Shown here piece by piece: positions 16,793 through 26,300 of a stretch of 43,093 nt of DNA (position 1 is its first letter; every line of letters starts with the position of its first letter). Source of the DNA: JAFDXJ01 sp038257845. Its GTDB lineage: Bacteria > Bacteroidota > Bacteroidia > Chitinophagales > Chitinophagaceae. The notes beneath the pieces are model-generated. The model searched no databases. It was not told the origin of the DNA and was given only the letters and a program-made list of their open reading frames with translations. Made by a program: the position numbers and the translations under genes. Where the stretch lies: contig JBBSQL010000024.1 in the NCBI GenBank assembly GCA_038257845.1, positions 1 through 43,093 of the forward strand, in the 5' to 3' direction.

Positions 16793-17524
16793 TTAATATT
16801 GAGCCTGTGTAATTTTTCCTGAACCGGCTATATGCTGCGTCACCTGTGGGTTTCCGAGATAAGACACATCGCCGCTACCGGAAATATGTATGTCCAGTTT
16901 CGTGGAAGCAAATACGCTGGCTTCGCCTGTTCCATTGATAATGACAGAAACACTTTCAGCCTTTAATTCTTTTGCCTTAAAATTGCCCTGGCCATCTATC
17001 ATGATTTTCAGCTCTTTTGTTTCTCCGCTTAATTTCATGTCACCTGTACCTGCAATATGTGCATTGACAGATGGTGTATTCACTTGTAATGTAATATTAC
17101 CGCTGCCTACAATTTCCAGTTTTAAATAATCCGCGCCGGTGAGTATGGAGGGGCTTGTAACATCCGCGCTGCCATTTACATTTAACTCGGACAATTTATC
17201 CGTAGTGAGTATTAAATGAACCGTATTTGACGGAGAAATATCGAAGCCGTCTTTGGTCCTGATTGCAAGCCGGTTTTCTTTTTCATCTAAAATTATATAG
17301 GGTAAAATATTTTCATCGGCGATCACCTGGATGGACTTTGTATTTCCCTGGACAATTTCCAGGTCATATTCTCCCGAAAGCAGGATTTTATCTGAAACAG
17401 TTAATGTTTTTTCCAAATGGCCGGGTTTTCCATTTCCCTTTATTTTTTCTTTAAAATCCATATTGCAGGAAAATAAAAAAAAGATGGTCGTGCAGGTAAA
17501 TAATATGGCCGTAATTTTCTTCAT
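16793..17524 (-). CDS. GIN-domain (DUF2807) lipoprotein
   Basis: A 243-residue lipoprotein: MKKITAILFTCTTIFFLFSC gives a signal with lipobox Cys20. The mature part is a right-handed beta-helix-like head with the repeating GSAD, GSGN, GTGD, GQGN, GTGE, GSGD and GSGK turns that define the GIN/DUF2807 family, named as a putative autotransporter adhesin head domain. Turns recur about every 18-22 residues from residue 118 to the end. The function in Bacteroidota is unknown, probably surface or periplasmic. It is transcribed towards the M14 gene and divergent from guaA. Confidence 0.85.
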   Translation of the reverse strand: MKKITAILFTCTTIFFLFSCNMDFKEKIKGNGKPGHLEKTLTVSDKILLSGEYDLEIVQGNTKSIQVIADENILPYIILDEKENRLAIRTKDGFDISPSNTVHLILTTDKLSELNVNGSADVTSPSILTGADYLKLEIVGSGNITLQVNTPSVNAHIAGTGDMKLSGETKELKIMIDGQGNFKAKELKAESVSVIINGTGEASVFASTKLDIHISGSGDVSYLGNPQVTQHIAGSGKITQAQY

Positions 17525-17662
17525 GCTTTCGCTTTTCTGGTTAATTAAATTAAAAATAAGATTTTCCGGGGATGCAGCAGCAGCTTTGAGTGAAAATTTA
17601 ATTTCAAAATTAAATTACCTTCGCGGCAAACCTGCTTTTTGAAGGCAGGGAGAATCCTATTT

Positions 17663-19201
17663 ATGACAGAAAAGATATTGATCCTCGATTTTGGCAGCCA
17701 ATATACCCAGTTAATTGCCCGTGCAGTCCGGGAAGCAAATGTATTTTGTGAAATCATTCCTTTCCAGCAAGAATTTGATGCGGAACAAGAATCATTAAAA
17801 GGCGTTATTCTCAGCGGTTCTCCATGCAGTGTGAATGAAGAAAATGCACCTTCCATAGATATCAGTAAAATTGTGAAACATGTGCCAGTCTTTGGTATTT
17901 GTTATGGCGCACAACTGATGGCAAAACAATTTGGCGGCCGCGTTGATAAATCCAATAAAAGGGAATATGGCCGTGCAAAACTCATCGTCACTGCACAAAA
18001 TGAATTATTGGATCAGCAAATTTCTGATTCGCAGGTCTGGATGAGCCACAGTGATTCTATCACGATCTTACCAGGCGATTTTGAATTGCTCGGGCGCACG
18101 GAAAGCATACCTGTTGCGGCTTTCAGGAAAACGCCCAACCATGAAAATGGCTTATTTGGCATCCAGTTTCACCCTGAAGTTTACCATACCACAAAAGGAA
18201 AAAATATTATTAAAAATTTTCTCGTAAATATTTGTCATTGTTCACAGGACTGGACGCCGGCAATGTTTGTAGAGGAAACGATTGATAAAATTAAAAAAGA
18301 TGTTGGCGACAGCCACGTGATCATGGCTTTAAGTGGCGGTGTAGATAGCACCGTAGCCGCAACATTAATTCATAAAGCAATTGGCAATCGCCTCCAGGGA
18401 ATTTTTGTTGATAATGGCTTGCTGCGCAAAAATGAATATGAACAGGTATTGGAAACCTATCGTCAATTGGATCTCAATGTAAAAGGTGTTGATGCAAAAA
18501 ATTTATTTTACGATGGTTTAAAAAACGAAACTGACCCGGAGAAAAAAAGAAAGATCATTGGCAAAACATTCATAGATGTGTTTCATGATGAAGCGCAAAA
18601 AAATACAAATGCGGCATTTTTAGGACAGGGCACTATTTACCCAGACGTCATTGAAAGTGTAAGTGTGCACGGACCTTCCGTTACCATAAAATCACATCAT
18701 AATGTTGGCGGACTGCCCGAAGCCATGCATTTAAAATTGATAGAGCCGCTGCGCTTTTTATTTAAGGATGAAGTGCGGAAAGTTGGGCTGGAACTGGGTA
18801 TTCCTGCTGGCATGATCAATCGCCATCCCTTTCCGGGACCGGGGCTTGGCATACGGATTCTCGGTGATATCACGCCCGAAAAAGTAGCATTATTACAGGA
18901 TGCGGATACTATTTTTATACAGGCTTTAAAAGAAAATAATTTGTATGAAAAAACCTGGCAGGCAGGCGCCATTTTATTGCCGGTAAAAAGTGTTGGCGTA
19001 ATGGGCGATGAAAGAACGTATGAATTTACAATTGCATTACGCGCTGTAACTTCAGTAGATGGCATGACGGCGGACTGGGCGCATTTGCCTTATGAATTTC
19101 TTGCAGATGTATCCAATAAAATCATCAATGAAGTCCGCGGTATCAACCGTGTTGTTTATGATATCAGCAGCAAACCACCCGCGACAATTGAATGGGAATA
19201 A
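17663..19201 (+). CDS. guaA: GMP synthase (glutamine-hydrolysing)
   Basis: A 512-residue cytoplasmic enzyme that aminates XMP to GMP using glutamine and ATP. The N-terminal class I amidotransferase domain begins EKILILDFGSQYTQLIARAVRE, with the nucleophilic Cys in VFGICYGAQLMA and His/Glu in GIQFHPEVYHT. The ATP pyrophosphatase domain has the P-loop ALSGGVDSTVAA. The dimerisation domain holds RHPFPGPGLGIRILG, and the protein ends ISSKPPATIEWE, as in intact enzymes. ATG at 17663 gives the usual N-terminus; a TTG at 17639 is rejected. A TACCTTCG element at 17616-17623 is a possible weak -7 box. The next gene follows 46 bp later. Confidence 0.95.
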   Translation: MTEKILILDFGSQYTQLIARAVREANVFCEIIPFQQEFDAEQESLKGVILSGSPCSVNEENAPSIDISKIVKHVPVFGICYGAQLMAKQFGGRVDKSNKREYGRAKLIVTAQNELLDQQISDSQVWMSHSDSITILPGDFELLGRTESIPVAAFRKTPNHENGLFGIQFHPEVYHTTKGKNIIKNFLVNICHCSQDWTPAMFVEETIDKIKKDVGDSHVIMALSGGVDSTVAATLIHKAIGNRLQGIFVDNGLLRKNEYEQVLETYRQLDLNVKGVDAKNLFYDGLKNETDPEKKRKIIGKTFIDVFHDEAQKNTNAAFLGQGTIYPDVIESVSVHGPSVTIKSHHNVGGLPEAMHLKLIEPLRFLFKDEVRKVGLELGIPAGMINRHPFPGPGLGIRILGDITPEKVALLQDADTIFIQALKENNLYEKTWQAGAILLPVKSVGVMGDERTYEFTIALRAVTSVDGMTADWAHLPYEFLADVSNKIINEVRGINRVVYDISSKPPATIEWE

Positions 19202-19247
19202 AAGGGGCATACAAATTGCATTATTGCAAAAAAATTTAAGGCAACGA

Positions 19248-20426
19248 ATGATTAGTTTAAAAAAAATATTCCTTTTTATTTTACCGCTATTCTTGTTTTC
19301 CGCTGTAAAAGCGCAATACAATGATAGTTTATCTACGCAAAAAATTGCCATCCTCGTTCCGTTCGATCTGGATTCAGCTTATACAGGATATAGTTACAAT
19401 TTAGGCACATTAAATATCCCGCATTATTTTATGCCCGGCCTGGATTTTTATACTGGTGTGAAACTCGCGCTGGACTCATTACAGAGAGATAGTATCAATC
19501 TTGATGTGTGGGTATATGATACGAAAAGTAAAACGAAACCGGTGAGCGAAATCATCAAAGAGTTGAATCGGATTTCTCCCAATTTGATCATTGCTTCTTT
19601 AACGAATACTACAGAGCAAAAAAGTTTTTCCGAATTTGCACTGCGCAAAAATATTCCACTTGTTTCTGTCACTTATCCAAATGATGCATACCTCCATGGC
19701 AATCCATTTTTTATCATGGAAAATTCGACACTGCAAACGCATGTGGACAGCCTGTACAGTTATATTTCCAGGACTTACCGCAATTCAAAAATTATTTACT
19801 TAACCAGGAAAGGCTACATTGAAGAAAAAATAAAAAAACAATTTGCCAGCCTGAATAAAAATGATAAAAGTGTAAAATTTTCCTTCATCGAACTTAATAC
19901 AAATCCCACAACAAGTGATTTAATTCCTTTGATGGACAGCACGAAAGAAAATATTTTTATATGTGGTGTTTTGGATGAAGGCTATGGTTTGAATCTCGTA
20001 AAATCTTTAAGCGCAGCAACCGGCTACACAACAGTCGCCATTGGAATGCCCACCTGGGACGGCATCAGGGCGCTCACCTACAGCAATTGCAATAACGTGC
20101 GCATCATTTATACTTCTCCATTTCATTATACTTCGGGCATGCCGGCAGTGGATGGATTAAAGAAAATTTATAAACAACAATTTTATTCAAATCCCGGGGA
20201 TATGGTTTATAAAGGCTATGAAAGCACTTTATATTTTGGGAAATTGTTATCGCGTTATAATAGTGATATGATCAATCACCTGAATGATCCCGCGTTTTTT
20301 GTTGCAACACTTTTTAATTTTCAACCTGTAACTTTAGATGAAGACAGCCAGTTGCCGGATTATTTTGAAAATAAAAAAATATATTTCATCAATATGCTGA
20401 ATGGTGCAGTAACGGGTGTTTTCTAA
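19248..20426 (+). CDS. Exported periplasmic-binding-protein-like protein
   Basis: A 392-residue exported protein. The ATG at 19248 starts a clear signal peptide (MISLKKIFLFILPLFLFSAVKAQ); the longer frame starting inside guaA is not credible. The mature part has two alternating alpha/beta lobes typical of type 1 periplasmic binding proteins (Peripla_BP_6-like). KIAILVPFDLDSAYTG is the first strand, DFYTGVKLALDSL the first helix, LIIASLTNTTEQ and KIIYLTRKGYIEEKI are strands of the two lobes, and GYESTLYFGKLLSRY lies near the C-terminus. No ABC permease genes are adjacent. It follows guaA closely and may be co-transcribed. The ligand is unknown. Confidence 0.7.
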   Translation: MISLKKIFLFILPLFLFSAVKAQYNDSLSTQKIAILVPFDLDSAYTGYSYNLGTLNIPHYFMPGLDFYTGVKLALDSLQRDSINLDVWVYDTKSKTKPVSEIIKELNRISPNLIIASLTNTTEQKSFSEFALRKNIPLVSVTYPNDAYLHGNPFFIMENSTLQTHVDSLYSYISRTYRNSKIIYLTRKGYIEEKIKKQFASLNKNDKSVKFSFIELNTNPTTSDLIPLMDSTKENIFICGVLDEGYGLNLVKSLSAATGYTTVAIGMPTWDGIRALTYSNCNNVRIIYTSPFHYTSGMPAVDGLKKIYKQQFYSNPGDMVYKGYESTLYFGKLLSRYNSDMINHLNDPAFFVATLFNFQPVTLDEDSQLPDYFENKKIYFINMLNGAVTGVF

Positions 20427-20485
20427 AAAAGGTTTTTTAATTTCATAAAAAAAATAAGACGAAAAAAGATCAACGCAAAAATAAT

Positions 20486-22936
20486 TTGCACGGCCACGGC
20501 TATGCGATCATCCTGGAATGGTTGCACAGTAAAAATTTAGCACCATTTCCATATCAGGAAGAAACCTGGAATGCCATTCTTAATGGCAGCAGCGGTTTGG
20601 TAAATGCGCCTACAGGTTGTGGCAAAACGTATTCTGTTTTCCTGGGTGCATTGATTCAGTTTTTAAATGAAGAAAAAAAAGAGAAGGGTAAAAAAAACGG
20701 GGTACGTTTAATATGGATCGCGCCCTTACGTTCACTTGCAAAAGACCTTGCCCGTGCCATGCAGGAAGTTTTACATGAATTACAAATTCCCTGGCGCGTT
20801 GGTATCCGCAATGGTGATACACCTGTTTCGGAAAGACAAAAACAACAACGCAATATGCCGCAGGTGCTGATCATTACTCCTGAAAGTTTGCACCTTTTAT
20901 TAGCTCAAAAAAATTACCCGGAAGTTTTTAAAAATTTAAAAATTACGGTGATAGATGAGTGGCATGAACTTGTCGGCAGTAAACGCGGCGTGCAGGCCAC
21001 ATTGGCTTTGAGCCGTTTTTTAGGCATGCATCCCATTCAAATTTGGGGCATTTCTGCAACCATTGGAAATTTACAGGAAGCCAAAGAAGTTTTATTAAAC
21101 AGTCTTCCTGAAAAAGAAAAGCAAGCTGCGAAAATTATTACGACAACATTGCAGAAAAAAATAGAAGTACATTCTGTTTACCCGGATGAGATAGAAAAAT
21201 ATCCATGGGCCGGGCATTTGGGAATAAAACTGGCGCAAAAAGTCGTGGATATTATTGAGCAAAATAATACGACACTCATTTTTATAAACACCAGGGGAAT
21301 GAGTGAAACCTGGTACCAGGTTATTTTACAAATTGCGCCACACCTCGCCGGTGCATTAGCTTTGCATCATGGAAGTATTGATCGCAAACTGCGCGAATGG
21401 ATCGAAGAATCTTTGCATACAAAAAAATTAAAAGCAGTTGTGTGCACTGCCAGTCTCGATCTCGGAGTTGATTTCAGGCCGGTTGATACGATCATACAAG
21501 TCGGTTCTCCCAAAGGCGTGGCCCGATTTTTACAAAGAGCAGGTCGCAGTGGACACGCGCCGGGCGAAACAAGTAAAATATATTTTGTACCCACACATTC
21601 CCTTGAATTGATTGAAGTAGCTGCTTTAAAAAAAGCGATTGAAATAAATTTAATTGAAAGCCGCACACCACGCATACTTTGTTTTGATGTGCTCATTCAA
21701 TACCTCTGTACTCTTGCGATCGGTGAAGGTTTTTTACCGGAAATTATTTTTAAAGAAATAAAATCTACTTATTGTTTTGAAAACATCAGCGATATAGAAT
21801 GGCAACAGGTATTGGCGCAAATAACCAATGGTGGTGTGGCTTTGCGTGAGTACGATGAATTTAAAAAAATTGAGATTGATGAAAATGGTATATATAGAAT
21901 TAAAAACAGGCAGGCTGCTATGCGCCATCGGATGAATATCGGAACGATTGTAAGTGATGCAATGATCAAAGTGAAATTAGCCAATGGAAAATTCCTCGGT
22001 GTTGTAGAAGAATGGTTTATCAGCAGGCTCAGTCCCGGAGATGTTTTCACATTTGCAGGACGAAATTTGGAGTTTGTAAAAATAAAAGATATGGCCGTGC
22101 AGGTCAAACCTTCGTCTTCCAAAAAATCCATTGTACCAAGCTGGAATGGAGGCAGGATGCCACTTTCAGCAAACCTGGGATTATTATTAAGAGAAACTTT
22201 AAATAAAGCTTCCAATCCTTCCGATACGGAAATGGAATTAAACATACTTGCACCACTTTTAAATTTACAAAAAGAATTATCACATATTCCCCAAACCGGT
22301 GAATTATTAATTGAATATATCCGCACCAAAGATGGTTATCATTTATTCGTATATCCTTTTGAAGGAAGATTGGTGCATGAAGCCATGGCGTCTTTGCTCG
22401 CAAGCAGGATCAGCAAAATAAAATCTATGACTTTTTCCCTGGCGATGAATGATTATAGTTTTGAATTACTGAGTGATCAGCCAATTCCAATTAATGAAAA
22501 AAATATTTATCCCCTTTTTTCTGAAGACAATTTAATTACAGATATACAGGGCAGTGTGAATGCCAATGAAATGGCGATGCGCAAATTCAGGGAAGTCGCA
22601 ACCATTGGTGGGCTTGTATTCCAGGGTTTCCCCGGGGAACAAAAAAAAGCGCGGCATTTGCAGGCTTCCACTTCACTCATCTATAAAGTATTTGAAGAAT
22701 ATGAGCCGGAAAATATTTTAATACGTCAGGCATACCAGGAAGTTTTTTTTGAACAAATGGAAGAAGAAAGATTGCGCGCAGCACTGAAAAGAATTCAACA
22801 TTCAAAAATTATTATTACTACACCAGACAGGCTTACGCCATTTTGTTTCCCGGTAAAAGTAGATAGTATGCGCGAAACTATTTCTTCCGAACAACTCGAA
22901 GACCGTATTCAAAGAATGATTGCGCAGCAAACTTAA
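20486..22936 (+). CDS. Ligase-associated DEXH-box helicase (Lhr-like)
   Basis: An 816-residue superfamily 2 DNA helicase of the group found with ATP-dependent DNA ligases. The RecA1 domain has NAPTGCGKTYSV (Walker A, 40-51), DEWHEL as the DExH box and SATIG as motif III. RecA2 has LHHGSIDRKLREWIEESL, CTASLDLGVDF and QRAGRSGH (motif VI). Winged-helix and C-terminal Lhr-core domains follow. The length is typical. The only start near the conserved N-terminus is TTG at 20486; the frame is open from 20441 with no ATG. The partner phosphoesterase follows 41 bp later, so these form a repair operon. The ligase and exonuclease of the set are not in this window. Confidence 0.88.
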   Translation: MHGHGYAIILEWLHSKNLAPFPYQEETWNAILNGSSGLVNAPTGCGKTYSVFLGALIQFLNEEKKEKGKKNGVRLIWIAPLRSLAKDLARAMQEVLHELQIPWRVGIRNGDTPVSERQKQQRNMPQVLIITPESLHLLLAQKNYPEVFKNLKITVIDEWHELVGSKRGVQATLALSRFLGMHPIQIWGISATIGNLQEAKEVLLNSLPEKEKQAAKIITTTLQKKIEVHSVYPDEIEKYPWAGHLGIKLAQKVVDIIEQNNTTLIFINTRGMSETWYQVILQIAPHLAGALALHHGSIDRKLREWIEESLHTKKLKAVVCTASLDLGVDFRPVDTIIQVGSPKGVARFLQRAGRSGHAPGETSKIYFVPTHSLELIEVAALKKAIEINLIESRTPRILCFDVLIQYLCTLAIGEGFLPEIIFKEIKSTYCFENISDIEWQQVLAQITNGGVALREYDEFKKIEIDENGIYRIKNRQAAMRHRMNIGTIVSDAMIKVKLANGKFLGVVEEWFISRLSPGDVFTFAGRNLEFVKIKDMAVQVKPSSSKKSIVPSWNGGRMPLSANLGLLLRETLNKASNPSDTEMELNILAPLLNLQKELSHIPQTGELLIEYIRTKDGYHLFVYPFEGRLVHEAMASLLASRISKIKSMTFSLAMNDYSFELLSDQPIPINEKNIYPLFSEDNLITDIQGSVNANEMAMRKFREVATIGGLVFQGFPGEQKKARHLQASTSLIYKVFEEYEPENILIRQAYQEVFFEQMEEERLRAALKRIQHSKIIITTPDRLTPFCFPVKVDSMRETISSEQLEDRIQRMIAQQT

Positions 22937-22977
22937 AAACCGAATCAAGTTGACTTTTTTATATTTACACAAAAAAA

Positions 22978-23652
22978 TTGGGTAAACCTTTTTACATAGA
23001 AATCTGCAAACAGGAATTATGGTTGCTTCCTGAAAAAGCAATTTACTGGCCCACACAAAAAATGCTAGTCTTATCAGATCCACATCTCGGGAAGGCAGGC
23101 CATTTCCGGAAATCGGGTATTGCCATTCCGCAATCTGTTTTCTTACACGACCTGCAGAAATTATTTACACTTATTCAAAATACACAATGTGAAACACTGC
23201 TCGTTTCCGGTGATTTTTTTCATAGCGTGGAAAATAAAGAACTCGAACTATTCACCAAATGGAGAAATGATTTTCCTTTTTTAAAAATAAAACTCATCAT
23301 GGGCAATCATGATATTTTACCTGAAAAATTATATAATCAATCAGGTATTGAATGCATTGAAAAAAGTTATCAAATGGAAGATCTTTTTTTTATACATGAT
23401 TGTGAAAAGATCGGGAAAGAATCTATAGGGTATGGTTTCTGCGGCCATCTTCATCCGGGCGTGCGCATTTCTTCCAAAGCAAAACAAACATTGGTTTTAC
23501 CCTGCTTTCATTTTACAAAAAAATATTGTATAATGCCTGCATTCAGTGCATTTGCGGGCGCAGTGCCTGTACGAAAAAATTTCGAAGACAGGATTATTGC
23601 AGTTGCTAAAAATACCTTGATTGAAATTACGTCGAAACAAACAAGCCGCTGA
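22978..23652 (+). CDS. pdeM: Ligase-associated metallophosphoesterase
   Basis: A 224-residue calcineurin-like phosphoesterase of the PdeM family, thought to process DNA ends in repair together with a ligase, helicase and exonuclease. Metal ligands are all present: D34 and H36 (LSDPHLGKAGH), D79 (SGDFFH), N110 and H111 (GNHD), H140, and H157/H159 (FCGHLHPG). It starts with TTG at 22978, which is unusual but gives the right N-terminus (MGKPFYIEICKQELWLLPEKA). The same start type occurs in the helicase upstream, so both may be translated weakly. It ends 39 bp from the convergent DUF5916 gene. Confidence 0.88.
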   Translation: MGKPFYIEICKQELWLLPEKAIYWPTQKMLVLSDPHLGKAGHFRKSGIAIPQSVFLHDLQKLFTLIQNTQCETLLVSGDFFHSVENKELELFTKWRNDFPFLKIKLIMGNHDILPEKLYNQSGIECIEKSYQMEDLFFIHDCEKIGKESIGYGFCGHLHPGVRISSKAKQTLVLPCFHFTKKYCIMPAFSAFAGAVPVRKNFEDRIIAVAKNTLIEITSKQTSR

Positions 23653-23691
23653 TTATTTTTTCTAATTACCAAAAGAACATCTCAAAAAATC

Positions 23692-26169
23692 TTACATTTT
23701 ACTTACGGTTCTCTTTTTAAATAAATTTTGCGCATCTATATAATACACAAACTTTACACTGACCTCATTGCTGTGTGGTACATTAAAAATCTGTTGGAAG
23801 TTTTGTGTATATTTTTCATATGAATATCCGGGAATATAGGCATCCGGGCCCAACGCATTTTTCCAGGCAATGATCAACCTGCTGCCCAAACGAAAGTCCC
23901 ATGTAAAAAACATATCAATATTAAATGCATTAAAATTTTCATCCAGTCCATCAGTAAATGGTCGTGGAATAAAATTTCCATCCAGCAACACATCATAAAA
24001 TTCGTGGTAATTTACTTTGCTCCAGTAATGCCTTGCACGGAATGAAATATTCATACGCGACTGGAAATAATAAATGGCATTAAGCGATGTTGTAAATTGT
24101 GTTACAGATCTTAAACCAATGATTGGCTCTCCCGTAACCGGATCATTAAAAGCCCAGCCAATATTTCCTTTATCATATTCTTTATTTCCTTCAATACTTA
24201 CACTCAGTTTTGGATTGAAACGATATCTAAGACCCAGGTCATAATTGTAATATGGATCATCTTTTTGCGGGGATAAATTTGCATAACCAAATTCATAATT
24301 CACAAATATTTTCTTCCTGCTGTCTGAGCTTCCATTTAAACTAAAGTAAGTAAAAGGCGATCTGTTCAACACTCTGCCCGGTGTACGTAATTCATAAAAA
24401 TCATGATCTGATAATGGATGGTTCATGATGTGTATAGTGGCATCCCAGAAATTGGTAAATATATTTGTAAACCTCCAGTCCAGTTGCATTTGGTTAAAAG
24501 CAAAAGGAACCAATAGGTTTGTATATTGTACATTAAATTCATAATGTCTTTGATTAAATAATTTACTCGGTGTAAACTGGTTCCAGTTTATAGAAACCCC
24601 ATTTGTAAATTCGTTTGGTGCACGCAAAATGCCCAGGTCATTTGGATCATAGGTTTTGGATTCTATATTGTTGTATACTCCCCATTGCCAGGTGCCACTC
24701 ACTTTTTCAAAACTACTAAAAGTCTTGTATCCGTTATGCGGATCTAATCCTGTAACATAACTGAAATAACCACTTGTTTGAAAATTATATTTATTCTTTT
24801 TATCAAATAAAGAAAGGTTTACCGCAGATACATTGGCATCTCTTGCATTGCCGTTGCGAATAACGTTGGTATTGGTAAATGTAACGCTGGAGCGATTCTT
24901 CAGCGATTGATCCAGTACAATAATATTATAATTGGCAAGTGGCTCTGTCTGGTAATCTATTTTATTTCCTTTATCATCCTGGAAAGTGGCATGCATTGGC
25001 GCGGTCACTGCATTAAAAATTCCAATACCCAAACCTTTTTCCGTGCGACCTGAAAACTTTGTGCCATTATAAAGTTGTGTCGCTGATGGGTTTTTTAAAA
25101 TAGTATAATTACTGTCCGCAGCGATACTTAATGCATTATAATAACCACCCGGTATACTGCCAACACGCCGCGAATAAAAGATTCCGGCTTTATTAAATAA
25201 CTCAGTGCCTTCTGTAAAAAATGGCCTGTTCTCGTTATAAAATTTTTCATAAGGCGATAAGTTCAAAACAATATTATCACTTTGCACCTGGCCAAAATCC
25301 GGTATGAGTGTAACGTCCATGGTGAATGCCTGGTTAATGCCATATTTTACATCCATGCCTCCATTATGCAAGAAACTATTAATGTCGCCCTGGTTGGTAG
25401 GTACATTGCGGTATCCTGTAGAAATATAAGGTAATAATGATAGACGTAATGGGGGTGATAAATTTTGAAGTCCTGTCAATAATCCTTCCTGGTTAAGGAT
25501 CCCCGATTCTTTGGGATTGACAGGATTCCAGTAAGATTTTTCATTTACCCGCCGTATAAAACGATAAAAATTGATACCCCATTGCTGCACATCTTTTTTT
25601 GCAAAACGAATCGCGGAATATGGAATTTTCATTTCAACATTCCAGCCATTTTCGGTGATTGCAATCCGGCTGTCCCACACAGCATCCCAGTTATAATCAT
25701 CGCCTCCATTGCCATTGCCATTACCATTACCACTGCCATTATTAGAAGAAGAAATTTTTGCATCACTTTGCACATTGGCAGATGTAACAATAAATTCAAA
25801 AGCGTTTTGCTGGTCGTGGTACGTATCGAAAGTTACACCAAAATTATCCGCATCCTGGAATTGCTCCTTATCTCTTTGTGTGAGTTGCTTTTTTATAAGA
25901 TTTGGATCATCGTGCAAAAAAGCACCTACATAAATTGCTTCATTTGTATAAACAACTTTTACTTCTGTTGTTTGAATGGAAGGTTTACCAAAATCAGGAA
26001 AATTAATGATGAAGTTAGTTGCCACAGGCACATTCTGCCAGGCCGCATCGTCCAGTATGCCATCCAGTTTGGGCGGTGTTGCAACTTTTACTGCCTGCAA
26101 TGTTTTTTGCTGCGCAAATAAAGCTGTTGTTGAAAAAATTAAAAAAAGGAAAATATATTTTTTAAGCAT
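23692..26169 (-). CDS. CBM9-like / DUF5916 outer-membrane protein
   Basis: An 825-residue exported protein. The signal peptide (MLKKYIFLFLIFSTTALFAQ) is followed by a carbohydrate-binding family 9-like domain (about 22-215, from VATPPKLDGILDDAAWQ to WGINFYRFIRR). Residues about 230-825 form a strand-rich DUF5916 region, probably an outer-membrane beta-barrel, with many alternating aromatic strands and a C-terminus rich in Phe and Tyr. A low-complexity Gly-Asn stretch sits within the first domain near residues 143-156. It is the last gene of a minus-strand cluster with the symporter, microprotein and PIG-L genes, 131 bp after the symporter. The role is unproven; binding or hydrolysis at the cell surface has been suggested for the family. 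Confidence 0.82.
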   Translation of the reverse strand: MLKKYIFLFLIFSTTALFAQQKTLQAVKVATPPKLDGILDDAAWQNVPVATNFIINFPDFGKPSIQTTEVKVVYTNEAIYVGAFLHDDPNLIKKQLTQRDKEQFQDADNFGVTFDTYHDQQNAFEFIVTSANVQSDAKISSSNNGSGNGNGNGNGGDDYNWDAVWDSRIAITENGWNVEMKIPYSAIRFAKKDVQQWGINFYRFIRRVNEKSYWNPVNPKESGILNQEGLLTGLQNLSPPLRLSLLPYISTGYRNVPTNQGDINSFLHNGGMDVKYGINQAFTMDVTLIPDFGQVQSDNIVLNLSPYEKFYNENRPFFTEGTELFNKAGIFYSRRVGSIPGGYYNALSIAADSNYTILKNPSATQLYNGTKFSGRTEKGLGIGIFNAVTAPMHATFQDDKGNKIDYQTEPLANYNIIVLDQSLKNRSSVTFTNTNVIRNGNARDANVSAVNLSLFDKKNKYNFQTSGYFSYVTGLDPHNGYKTFSSFEKVSGTWQWGVYNNIESKTYDPNDLGILRAPNEFTNGVSINWNQFTPSKLFNQRHYEFNVQYTNLLVPFAFNQMQLDWRFTNIFTNFWDATIHIMNHPLSDHDFYELRTPGRVLNRSPFTYFSLNGSSDSRKKIFVNYEFGYANLSPQKDDPYYNYDLGLRYRFNPKLSVSIEGNKEYDKGNIGWAFNDPVTGEPIIGLRSVTQFTTSLNAIYYFQSRMNISFRARHYWSKVNYHEFYDVLLDGNFIPRPFTDGLDENFNAFNIDMFFTWDFRLGSRLIIAWKNALGPDAYIPGYSYEKYTQNFQQIFNVPHSNEVSVKFVYYIDAQNLFKKRTVSKM
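25706..25741. repeat. In-frame hexanucleotide microsatellite
   Basis: Six tandem CCATTG/CCATTA-type hexamers (one CCACTG) lie inside the DUF5916 gene and encode alternating Gly-Asn on the minus strand. Changes in copy number would keep the reading frame and alter only the loop length. Confidence 0.75.
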
Positions 26170-26300
26170 TCATTGCTGGTTGAAAACCGAAGATATATTT
26201 TATGGATTTTCAAAATTAAAAAACATGATAAAAGGTAACTGCCTTATTTGAAAAACATGAATGTTAAACCATTTAACTTTTTTAAAAAAGATTTTTTTAA

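Noticed and set aside
17525..17662. Purine riboswitch before guaA
   Set aside because: No three-way-junction pattern or conserved purine-aptamer loops seen; only an AT-rich near-palindrome around 17594-17615.
19092..19247. Extended N-terminus of the binding-protein-like gene inside guaA
   Set aside because: The region belongs to the conserved end of guaA, and the ATG at 19248 begins a proper signal peptide.
21769..22329. 186-codon minus-strand frame opposite the helicase gene
   Set aside because: Antisense shadow of the helicase, no recognisable motif.
25582..26121. 179-codon plus-strand frame opposite the DUF5916 gene
   Set aside because: Antisense shadow of a well-supported coding region, Cys- and Ile-rich without domain features.
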